From contig CAWGUD010000006.1 in NCBI GenBank assembly GCA_963825685.1, forward strand, positions 186,001 to 250,000: DNA of 64,000 bases. The letters are read 5' to 3'. Position numbers and translations under genes: made by a program. Below the pieces are notes generated by a model. It was not told the origin of the DNA. It worked only from the letters and a program-made list of their open reading frames with translations, and searched no databases. Positions 16,995-26,993 of the stretch are shown here, one piece after another (positions within the stretch are counted from its first letter, which is position 1; every line of letters starts with the position of its first letter). This DNA is from JAOUEA01 sp963825685 (lineage in GTDB: Bacteria > Actinomycetota > UBA4738 > HRBIN12).

Positions 16995-17735
16995 GTGCTG
17001 ACCCGGGCGCTCGATGTCGTCTTCCCGCCGCGCTGCGCGGGGTGCGGCGCGCCGTCGTGGCCGTTCTGTGAGCGATGCGCTCGTGGCCTCCACGCGCTGG
17101 CGCCCCCGTGGTGCGCACGATGTGGCGCCCCGACCCCCGATGGCGACGTGCCCGGATGCGGCGAGTGTCCACCCGTGGAGATCGCGCATGCCCGAGCGCC
17201 GTTCGCGTTCGAGGGACCGGCTCGAGCCTCGATCCATCACCTCAAGTACCGAGGGGTGCGAGGCGTCGGCCGGGCGCTCGGCGCGGCGATGGCGACGTGC
17301 GTTCCACCGGGAGCCGACGTCGTGACATGGGTGCCACTGGCCAGGCGACGGAAGGCCGAGCGGGGGTTCGATCAGGCGCGGGTGCTCGCGGTGGCCGTCG
17401 GCCGGGAGACCGGGCTTCCGGTGCGACGGCTGCTTCGCCGGGTCGTCTCGACCGGTCCGCAGGCCAGGCGGGATGCTGAGGCGCGGCGAGCGGCGATGCG
17501 CGGATCGTTCGTCGCTCGCGATCGCGCGGTCGTGCCCGATCATGTGCTCCTCGTCGACGACGTGCTCACCACCGGAGCGACCGCCGCCGCGTGCGCCGAG
17601 GTCCTGCTCGCCCACGGAGCGTCGCGCGTCTCGCTGCTGGTGGCTGCACGGGCGCTCCTGCGCACCCGTCGACCTGCCTATACTCGACCGGGCCCTCGTC
17701 CGGGTCTGTGGTTGCCCGGGGACGACCCCCGGTAG
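16995..17735 (+). CDS. ComF-family phosphoribosyltransferase-like protein
   Basis: Cytoplasmic protein related to the competence protein ComF. The N-terminus has the double zinc knuckle: CAGCGAPSWPFCERC, then CARCGAP and CGEC. It is followed by the PRPP-binding loop VLLVDDVLTTGATAAACAEVL near residues 180-200. The 246 residues match family length. No other competence genes are nearby, so DNA uptake cannot be inferred; in non-competent actinobacteria the role is unknown. Its last 50 bp overlap the promoter of the downstream leader RNA. Confidence 0.88.
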   Translation: MLTRALDVVFPPRCAGCGAPSWPFCERCARGLHALAPPWCARCGAPTPDGDVPGCGECPPVEIAHARAPFAFEGPARASIHHLKYRGVRGVGRALGAAMATCVPPGADVVTWVPLARRRKAERGFDQARVLAVAVGRETGLPVRRLLRRVVSTGPQARRDAEARRAAMRGSFVARDRAVVPDHVLLVDDVLTTGATAAACAEVLLAHGASRVSLLVAARALLRTRRPAYTRPGPRPGLWLPGDDPR

Positions 17736-17945
17736 TCGATGCCAGCCGCGGGCGAAACGACCCACGTAAGGCGACCCTTGGTCGCCGAGCATGGCGCGGT
17801 TTAGATGTAAGTCCTGCCTCGTCTTCGGGCGAGAGAGGGTGGGAGTCACCGGTCCTTCGCGACCGGGCGGCGAGCGCTCCTGCAGGCGAGTGTGGGGGAA
17901 AAGACCAGGTCAGCCGGTGGAGGGCCCGCCCGACCCGAACGAGGA
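17679..17945 (+). ncRNA. Structured leader RNA upstream of hpf, candidate raiA motif RNA
   Basis: A consensus -10 box TATACT (17679-17684) inside the end of comF predicts a transcript start near 17691 and a leader of about 270 nt before hpf. It holds three perfect hairpins. The first is GGCGACC-CTT-GGTCGCC (17770-17786). The second is CTCGTC-TTCG-GGCGAG (17818-17833), closed by a C(UUCG)G tetraloop. The third is CCGGTC/GACCGG (17849-17866). Unpaired conserved-looking words follow (GTGTGGGGGAAAAGACCAGGTCAG). Large raiA motif RNAs are known upstream of hibernation-factor genes in Firmicutes and Actinobacteria, so this is the leading hypothesis. I cannot match the covariance model by eye. Confidence 0.5.
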
Positions 17946-17959
17946 GACGACCGACGCGT

Positions 17960-18346
17960 ATGGATCTGACGTTCACGGGCCGAGGGCTCCCGGTCACCGA
18001 TGAGGTCCGGGAGACCGCCGGCCACAAACTCGCATACCTGGAGCGCATGGAGCCACGGACCACTCGGATCGACCTCGAGTTCATCGGCGAGCACTACCCC
18101 GCGCCCGATGGCGTCAAGCGGGTCGAGGCGGCGTTGCACATCCCGCGCAAGACCTTCCGGGCACACGCCGAAGCCGACGACGTGCCCACCGCGATCGACC
18201 GGGTGGCCGACAAGCTCGAGCGACAGCTCCGCGACCATCACGGGAAGCGTCGCGCCTCGGTGCACAAGAGCCCTCTAGAATCTGCTCACCTGAACGCTGC
18301 GACTGCCGATACCGAGGCAGAGGGCGAGACCGAGGGGGACCGGTGA
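17960..18346 (+). CDS. hpf: Ribosome hibernation promoting factor, short form
   Basis: Binds the 30S decoding region and silences ribosomes in stationary phase or stress. The 128 residues match the N-terminal HPF/YfiA domain: MDLTFTGRGLPVTDEVRETA, KLAYLERMEPRTTRIDLEF, VEAALHIPRKTFRAHAEADD and AIDRVADKLERQLRDHHGKR. The C-terminal dimerisation domain of long actinobacterial HPF is absent. GAGGAGA lies 13 nt upstream of the ATG. Its stop overlaps the following response-regulator start as GTGA. The structured leader directly upstream probably controls or accompanies its expression. Confidence 0.92.
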   Translation: MDLTFTGRGLPVTDEVRETAGHKLAYLERMEPRTTRIDLEFIGEHYPAPDGVKRVEAALHIPRKTFRAHAEADDVPTAIDRVADKLERQLRDHHGKRRASVHKSPLESAHLNAATADTEAEGETEGDR

Positions 18347-19029
18347 CGAAGGACGCGAGTGCGGCGCCCGAGCGACTGCGGGTCATGGTGGTCGACGACC
18401 ACGCGTTGTTCCGGCGCGGGCTCGAGATGGTGCTCCAGCAAGAGGCCGATATCGAGCTGGTCGGCGAGGCGTCCGACGGTGCCGAAGCGGTCGAGGTCGC
18501 CCAGGAGACGATGCCCGACGTCGTGCTGATGGACGTCCGCATGCCGAAGCGTTCCGGCATCGAGGCGGCCGGGCAGATCAAGGACCTCCTGCCGCACTGC
18601 AAGATCCTGATGCTCACGATCAGCGACGAGGAAGGCGACCTCTACGACGCGATCAAGGCGGGAGCCAGCGGGTACCTGCTGAAGGAGATCCCGATCGAGG
18701 AGGTCTCCGACGCGATCCGCAGCGTCTGGGCGGGCCAGTCACGTATCTCACCCTCGATGGCGTCGAAGCTGCTGACCGAGTTCGCCGCGATGTCGAAGTC
18801 CGCCGAGGAGCAGCCGCGCATGCCCGCGCCCAAGCTCACCGACCGCGAGATGGAGGTGCTGCGGCTCGTCGCGCAGGGCCTGAACAATCGCGACATCGCG
18901 AAGCAGCTCTTCATCAGCGAGAACACGGTGAAGAACCACATCCGCAACATCCTCGAGAAGCTGCATCTGCACTCGCGCATGGAGGCGGTCGTCTACGCCG
19001 TGCGCGAGAAGATGATCGAGATCAGCTGA
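18343..19029 (+). CDS. NarL/LuxR-family response regulator, orphan
   Basis: A 228-residue two-domain regulator. The receiver domain (about residues 11-130) has the acidic pair D18-D19, the phosphoacceptor D64 in VVLMDVRMP, and the conserved lysine in GYLLKEIP. The output domain (about 165-220) is a LuxR helix-turn-helix: LTDREMEVLRLVAQGLNNRD, then SENTVKNHIRNILEKL. No histidine kinase is adjacent. Translational coupling to hpf (GTGA) ties it to ribosome hibernation or dormancy control; mycobacterial DosR, of the same family, controls a dormancy HPF. Confidence 0.93.
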   Translation: MTKDASAAPERLRVMVVDDHALFRRGLEMVLQQEADIELVGEASDGAEAVEVAQETMPDVVLMDVRMPKRSGIEAAGQIKDLLPHCKILMLTISDEEGDLYDAIKAGASGYLLKEIPIEEVSDAIRSVWAGQSRISPSMASKLLTEFAAMSKSAEEQPRMPAPKLTDREMEVLRLVAQGLNNRDIAKQLFISENTVKNHIRNILEKLHLHSRMEAVVYAVREKMIEIS

Positions 19030-19031
19030 TC

Positions 19032-19493
19032 GTGACCGATCCGACGATCCAGGCGGCCCGTGAACTCCTGGACGACTCGCTCGACGAGCTGCGCACGGCC
19101 GTCGATGGCTGTACCGCCGAGGAGCTGAACCGGCGCCCGATCGACGGTGACACGAACGCGCTCGCGGTGCTCGTGACCCACGCGACGCTCAGCACCCGTT
19201 CCTGGCTGAGCCTCGCGACCGGCGCCGCCCTGCCGGAACGCGACCGGCCGGCCGAGTTCCTGGTCGTGGTCGACGACGCGGATGCGTTCATGGAACGGTT
19301 CGACGCGATCGCCGTGGAGTGCAGGGCGTTGCTCGAGGGTGACGTCGCCTTCGACCCCGGCGCGACCGGCACGGCTCCCTGGCTCATCGACGGCGCCGGC
19401 GAGCCGGTGACCTCGGCCTGGGCCCTGCTCCACGCGCTGGAACACCTTCGCGAGCACGTCGGTCATGCCCAGCTCACCCGTCAGTTGCTCTAG
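19032..19493 (+). CDS. DinB-like four-helix metalloprotein
   Basis: The 153 residues look like a DinB/DUF664-type bundle. Helices carry a histidine in VLVTHATLSTRSWL and a cluster near the C-terminus, LLHALEHLREHVGHAQLTRQL, spaced for a metal site. Members include thiol-dependent S-transferases and many uncharacterised proteins, so no reaction is assigned. The GTG start is 2 nt after the response-regulator stop, making it the third gene of the hpf operon. Confidence 0.75.
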   Translation: MTDPTIQAARELLDDSLDELRTAVDGCTAEELNRRPIDGDTNALAVLVTHATLSTRSWLSLATGAALPERDRPAEFLVVVDDADAFMERFDAIAVECRALLEGDVAFDPGATGTAPWLIDGAGEPVTSAWALLHALEHLREHVGHAQLTRQLL

Positions 19494-19505
19494 ACGAACG
19501 TCCGA

Positions 19506-19511
19506 TACGCT
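19506..19511 (+). promoter_or_regulatory. -10 element for the acetolactate-synthase-like gene, leaderless type
   Basis: TACGCT lies 6 nt before the ATG at 19518. Confidence 0.5.
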
Positions 19512-19517
19512 GGCGAT

Positions 19518-21171
19518 ATGAGCGCTTCGGCTCGCACCGTCGCTCGCGTGATCGTCGAGTGCCTCGAGAACGAGGGCGTCGAGATCGTCTTCGGCCTTCC
19601 CGGCGAGGAGAACCTCCATACGATCGACGCCCTCGCCGACAGCTCGATCCGCTTCGTCACCACCCGAGATGAGCGCGGCGCCGCCTTCATGGCCGACACG
19701 TACGGTGCGCTCACCGGCAGGCCCGGCGTCTGCCTCGCCACCCTCGGTCCCGGCGCGATCAACCTGATGCTCGGGGTCGCGAACGCCCAGCTCGACTCGC
19801 ATCCGCTGGTCGCGCTCGTCGCGCAGGCGAGCCTCGATCGGATCTACAAGGAATCGCACCAGTTCGTCGACCTCGTCTCGCTCTTCCGCCCGATCACGAA
19901 GTGGGGCGACATGGTCACGGTGCGTGTGGCCGCGCCGGAGATGGTGCGCAAGGCCTTCAAGCAGGCCACGACCGAGCCGCCGGGCGCCACGTTCATCGTG
20001 CTTCCCGAGGACGTCGCCGAACGGGCGACCGATGCCCGGGTGCTCCCCGTGAACACACCGGTCGATACCTCGCCCGACGAGGACCAGGTTCGGCGGGCCG
20101 CCGAGGTACTCGCGAGCGCGAAGCACCCGGTCGTGCTCGCGGGTCCGGGCGTGGCGCGCGACGGCGCGGCCGAGGCGTTGATCCGCTTCAGCGAACGCCT
20201 CAACCTCCCCGTTGCGACGACCTTCCTCGGCAAAGGGGTGTTCCCCGACAGCCACCCGAACGCGCTCGGCACGATCGGGTTCATGGTGAAGGACTACGTG
20301 AACTTCGGGTTCGACCGAGCCGACGTGGTGGTGGCCGTCGGCTACGACCTCGTCGAGTACTCACCCGTGCGATGGAACCCGCTGGCCGACAAAGCAGATC
20401 GTGCACGTGCATCGCACGGTGGCCGAGGTCGATGCTCACTACACGCTCGCGGTCGGGTTGCAGGGCAGCATCGGCGAGACGCTCGACGCGATCTGCGAGT
20501 CCAGCATCGTGCAACAGGTCCGAGGGGAGATCTTCCCCGTGCGCGATCTCGTGCGGGAAGAACTCGAGCGGGGCGCCGCCGACGACACGTTCCCGATGGC
20601 TCCCGCCCGCGTGGTCTCCGACATCAGATCGGTGCTCGAGGACGACGACATCGTCCTGTGCGACACGGGCGCGGTGAAGATGTGGATGGCGCGCCTGTAC
20701 CCGACGCACCGCCCGAACACCTGCCTGATCTCGAACGGCCTCGCGACGATGGCGTTCTCCCTGCCCGGCGCGATCGCCGCGAAGCTCGTGCATCCCGATC
20801 AGGAAGGTGCTCGCGGCGATGGGCGACGGGGCGTTCGCGATGAGCATGGCCGAGATCGAGACCGCGGTGCGCGAGGGCGTGCACATCGTCGTGCTCGTGT
20901 GGGTCGACGGTGGGTACGGCCTCATCGGCTGGAAGCAGGACATCCACTTCGGACGGCGGGCGGCCGTCTCGTTCACGAATCCCGACTTCGTGAAGCTCGC
21001 GGAGAGCTTCGGAGCCGACGGGCTACGAGATCGGCTCGGCGGACGAGTTGGCGCCGACGCTGCGCAAGGCGCTCGACGACGACGCCGTCTCGATCGTGGC
21101 CTGCCCGGTCGACTACGCCGAGAACGGGCGGTCTGATCGAGCGTCTCGGCGCGCTCACCGACCCGATCTGA
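19518..21171 (+). CDS. Acetolactate synthase-like thiamine diphosphate enzyme (several frameshifts)
   Basis: A thiamine-diphosphate enzyme of the acetolactate synthase family, closest in feel to the catabolic AlsS type. The N-terminal domain is intact (MSASARTVARVIVECLENEG, then FGLPGEENLHTIDAL with the catalytic glutamate, and LGPGAINLMLGVANAQLDSHP). The middle Rossmann domain has LAGPGVARDGAAEALIRF. The C-terminal cofactor motif is GDGAFAMSMAEIETAVREGV followed by DGGYGLIGWKQ. Frames change near 20392, 20805, 21025 and 21130; restored length is about 550 residues, normal. No regulatory subunit or ilvC is nearby, which argues against the biosynthetic isoform. The breaks look like consensus errors. 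Confidence 0.8.
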
Positions 21172-21205
21172 CCACCCCCAGCGGGAGCCTGAACCCCGTG
21201 GCCGA

Positions 21206-21211
21206 TAGAAT
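21206..21211 (+). promoter_or_regulatory. -10 element for secA
   Basis: TAGAAT lies 43 nt before the GTG at 21255. The implied leader of about 36 nt contains AAGGGA as ribosome-binding site. No good -35 element is visible. Confidence 0.4.
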
Positions 21212-21254
21212 CGAACCCTGACCGTCCGACCCCCACGGCGCCGAAGGGACCCAC

Positions 21255-23976
<2,722 letters not shown>

Positions 23977-23984
23977 CCGACTCC

Positions 23985-25370
23985 TCACTCGCCGACGGTG
24001 AGCCACGCCGTCACGCCGCCGATCGCGAGCAGTCCCGCCGTCATCATCGTCGCGCGAGCGTAGCCCTCGGCGAACGCCTCGGTGCCCACCTCCACGCCGG
24101 CCAGCCCGGCCGCGAACGGCAGCAGGGCGATCGCGAGCAGCTGTGCCACGCGTGACACGGCGTTGTTGATGCCCGATGCCGTGCCCGTGTAGCGGTCCTC
24201 GACCGACATCAGCACGGCGCCGACCAACGGGGCCACGGTGATCGCGAGCCCGAGGCCGAAGACGACCATGCCGGGGAAGACGCCGGTCCAGTACGTCGTG
24301 CCGACGTCCACCTGCGACAGCAGCAGGTAGCCGACCGCCGCCACCAGGGGGCCGACCGTCATCTGTGGGCGCGGCCCGATGCGCTGAGCCAGCCGTCCGC
24401 TCGGCGTCGAGAGGATGGCGAGCAGCACGGTGATCGGCAGGCTCGCGGCCCCTGCTTCCAGGGCCGAGTACCCGAGCACGGTCTGCAGCTGCAGCGAGAC
24501 GAAGAAGAACCCGGCACCGAGCGCCGCGTACACCGTGAACGTCGTGAGGTTGGCGCCGGTGAACCTCCGGGACCGGAAGAGGCTCAGCGGCACCATCGGC
24601 GACGATGTCCGCCGCTCGATCGCGACGAACGCCACGAGCAGCGCCGCCCCCGCGACGCCCGCGAACACGATCGCCGGTGTCCCGAATCCACGGACCGGAC
24701 CCTCGATCAACGCGTAGACCACGCCGGCGAGGCCGAGTGTGACCGTGATCGCCCCCGGCAGGTCGAGCCGGGGGTTGGCATCGGTGTCCCGGGTCTCGGG
24801 GATCGCTCGAGCGAGCCACCACGTCACGGCGGCGAGGGGGACGTTGAGCAGGAACGCCCACCGCCACGACCAGGCGTCGACGAGGTAGCCCCCGATGAAC
24901 GGTCCGATCGCCGTCGAGAGTCCCGACAGGCCCGACCAGGCCCCGATCGCGGCGCCGCGGTCCTCGTCGCAGAAGGCCGCGGTGACGATCGCGAGGCTCT
25001 GGGGCACGAGCATCGCGCCGCCGACCCCCTGCAGGACCCGGGCGAGGATCAGGACCTCGAGCGACGGTGCGGCGGCGCACAGCGCCGAGGCGAGCGTGAA
25101 GAGCAGCAGTCCCGCGACGAACACCTTCCGGCGGCCACGGAGGTCGCCGAGCGCGCCGCCGATCAACAGCAGCGCTCCGAGCGTCAGCAGGTACCCGGTG
25201 ACCACCCACTGCAGCCCGGCGAGGTCGGTGTCGAGGTCACGACGGATCGCCGGCATCGCGACGTTGACCACGGTGCTGTCCAGGAACACCATGCCGGAGC
25301 CCACGATCGTCGCGGCCAGCGTGCGGCGGCCCTGGTCGGACCGCAGCCGCAGGTTCGGCGCCGTGCTCAT
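23985..25370 (-). CDS. MFS drug/metabolite exporter, DHA2 (EmrB/QacA) type
   Basis: A 461-residue proton-coupled exporter with about 14 predicted membrane helices. The signature motifs are GSGMVFLDSTVVNVAMPAI in helix 1, GGALGDLRGRRKVFVAG in the loop after helix 2, and RVLQGVGGAMLVPQSLAIV in helix 4. The ATG at 25370 overlaps the stop of the upstream acetyltransferase gene (ATGA), so the two are co-transcribed. It ends 8 bp from convergent secA. The substrate cannot be inferred. Confidence 0.9.
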   Translation of the reverse strand: MSTAPNLRLRSDQGRRTLAATIVGSGMVFLDSTVVNVAMPAIRRDLDTDLAGLQWVVTGYLLTLGALLLIGGALGDLRGRRKVFVAGLLLFTLASALCAAAPSLEVLILARVLQGVGGAMLVPQSLAIVTAAFCDEDRGAAIGAWSGLSGLSTAIGPFIGGYLVDAWSWRWAFLLNVPLAAVTWWLARAIPETRDTDANPRLDLPGAITVTLGLAGVVYALIEGPVRGFGTPAIVFAGVAGAALLVAFVAIERRTSSPMVPLSLFRSRRFTGANLTTFTVYAALGAGFFFVSLQLQTVLGYSALEAGAASLPITVLLAILSTPSGRLAQRIGPRPQMTVGPLVAAVGYLLLSQVDVGTTYWTGVFPGMVVFGLGLAITVAPLVGAVLMSVEDRYTGTASGINNAVSRVAQLLAIALLPFAAGLAGVEVGTEAFAEGYARATMMTAGLLAIGGVTAWLTVGE

Positions 25371-25837
25371 CCCGCCGTGCGTCCCACCCGGCGAGCCAGC
25401 AGCTGGCAGGGGTTCTCCGGTCCCCAGATGTCCAGCTCGGCGACGGGGGCGAACCCCCGCGCGAGGTAGAAGGCTCGCGTCGCGGCGTACTCGGGGCCTG
25501 GGTCGCCGTCTCGATCCGAGAGGGTCTTGACCAGCACGGCCTGAGCGTCGTCGGGCAACCGGTCGATCAGCTCGTCGACGAGACGCGTGCCGACGCCGGT
25601 TCCACGCCGGTCGGCGCGGCCGGCCATCCACGTGATCTCCCACCAGGTGCTCGCACGACGCTCGTACGTGAGGAAGCCGATCACACCGCTCTCGTCGACC
25701 GCGACCAGACCGTCATGGCCGCGGACGGCGGCCGCGCACTCCTCGATGCCCTCGGCGACGCCGAACCAGTCGGGCAACCCGCGCACGATCGCATCGCAGG
25801 CGTCGGCGTCACGGAGCGGGTCGAGGGAGCGGATCAT
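25367..25837 (-). CDS. GNAT-family N-acetyltransferase
   Basis: A 156-residue acetyl-CoA-dependent acetyltransferase. The core has VAVDESGVIGFLTYERR as beta strands 2-4, then the acetyl-CoA loop in DRRGTGVGTRLVDELIDRL, and AATRAFYLARGFAPVAEL near the end. The ATG at 25837 follows TACGGT (minus strand) by 8 nt, as in other leaderless genes here. Translational coupling to the exporter suggests an acetylate-and-export pair, possibly for detoxification; this is inference. Confidence 0.88.
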   Translation of the reverse strand: MIRSLDPLRDADACDAIVRGLPDWFGVAEGIEECAAAVRGHDGLVAVDESGVIGFLTYERRASTWWEITWMAGRADRRGTGVGTRLVDELIDRLPDDAQAVLVKTLSDRDGDPGPEYAATRAFYLARGFAPVAELDIWGPENPCQLLARRVGRTAG

Positions 25838-25845
25838 CGGCGGCC

Positions 25846-25872
25846 ACCGTAGCGCAGGGCCGCTGCTACGAT
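25846..25872. promoter_or_regulatory. Divergent -10 elements for the acetyltransferase and prfB
   Basis: On the minus strand TACGGT (25851-25846) precedes the acetyltransferase ATG by 8 nt. On the plus strand TACGAT (25867-25872) precedes the prfB ATG by 10 nt. The two genes are 45 bp apart. Confidence 0.5.
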
Positions 25873-25882
25873 GCGCGGCGCG

Positions 25883-26993
25883 ATGAGCGAGCACACCGAA
25901 CGCCTGCAGAAGCTCCGGGAGCGGGTCCTGGCCGCCAAGGAGTTCCTTTGACGTCGACGGCAAGCGTGCCCAACTCGAGGAACTCGAACGTCAGGCGAGC
26001 GATCCCGCGCTCTGGGACGACCAGCAGCGTGCCCAGCAGATCACGTCGAAGCTCTCCCGCCTGAACGACGACGTCGCGCGCTACGACGGGCTGATCGCCC
26101 GCGTCGACGACGCCGTGGCGATCGACGAGCTCCTGGCCGACGAGGCCGATCGCGATCTCGCCCAGGAGCTGGTCTCCTCGGTCGCCGGGCTCGAGGCCGA
26201 CGTCGACAAGCTCGAGCTCGCCGCCCTGCTCTCCGGGCCCTACGACGCCTCCGACGCGATCGCCACGATCAACGCGGGCGCCGGAGGCACCGAGAGCCAG
26301 GACTGGGCGGAGATGCTGCTGCGCATGTACACGCGCTGGGCCGAGCGGGAGGGGTTCGACGCCGAGGTCGACGACATCCAGCACGGCGACGAGGCGGGCA
26401 TCAAGTCCGCGACGTTCACCGTCCGCGGCACGAACGTGTACGGCCTGTTGTCGGCCGAGCGCGGGGTGCATCGCCTCGTGCGCATCAGCCCGTTCGACGC
26501 GCAGAAGCGGCGCCACACGTCGTTCGCCTCGCTCGACGTGATCCCGATGCTCGAGGAAGCCGACGAGGAGGAGATCGAGATCCCGCCGGACGAGCTGCGC
26601 ATCGACGTGTATCGCTCGAGCGGGCCCGGCGGTCAGTCCGTCAACACGACGGACTCGGCGGTGCGCATCACGCACATCCCGACCGGCCTCGTGGCCGCGT
26701 GCCAGAACGAGCGATCGCAGCTGCAGAACAAGGCCGTGGCGATGCGCATCCTGAAGGCTCGGCTCGCCGAGCAGGAGCGACAGAAGCGAGAGCAGGAGAT
26801 GGACTCGATCAGAGGCGAGCGCAAGGCCGTCGACTTCGGGTCGCAGATCCGTTCGTACGTGCTCGCGCCGTATCAGATGGTCAAGGACCACCGCACCGAC
26901 GAGGAGATCGGGGATCCGCAGCGGGTGCTCGACGGCGACATCGACCGGTTCATCGAGGCCGAGCTGCGTCACCGGGCGTCGCCGTCGGACTGA
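25883..26993 (+). CDS. prfB: Peptide chain release factor 2, requires programmed +1 frameshift
   Basis: Terminates translation at UGA and UAA. Translation starts at ATG 25883, reads 22 codons to TTC CTT, and meets an in-frame TGA (25949-25951). A +1 shift continues with GAC GTC GAC GGC AAG (DVDGK), the exact position and context of RF2 recoding in other bacteria. The full product is about 369 residues. The stop-codon-recognition tripeptide SPF is at 202-204 and the catalytic GGQ at 249-251 (GPGGQSVN). Low RF2 slows termination at the UGA and favours shifting, an autoregulatory loop. No other indel is seen in the gene. Confidence 0.95.
25937..25952 (+). promoter_or_regulatory. prfB programmed +1 frameshift site
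   Basis: AAGGAG (25937-25942), an internal Shine-Dalgarno stimulator, is followed by one codon TTC and then the slippery stop CTT TGA C (25946-25952). The spacing of 3 nt between stimulator and CTT matches the classic AGGGGG-TAT-CTT-TGA-C arrangement. This is a recoding element, not an assembly error. Confidence 0.93.

Noticed and set aside
25949..25951. prfB stop codon as a sequencing error
   Set aside because: The stop lies exactly in the RF2 recoding cassette and no base change is needed to explain the product.
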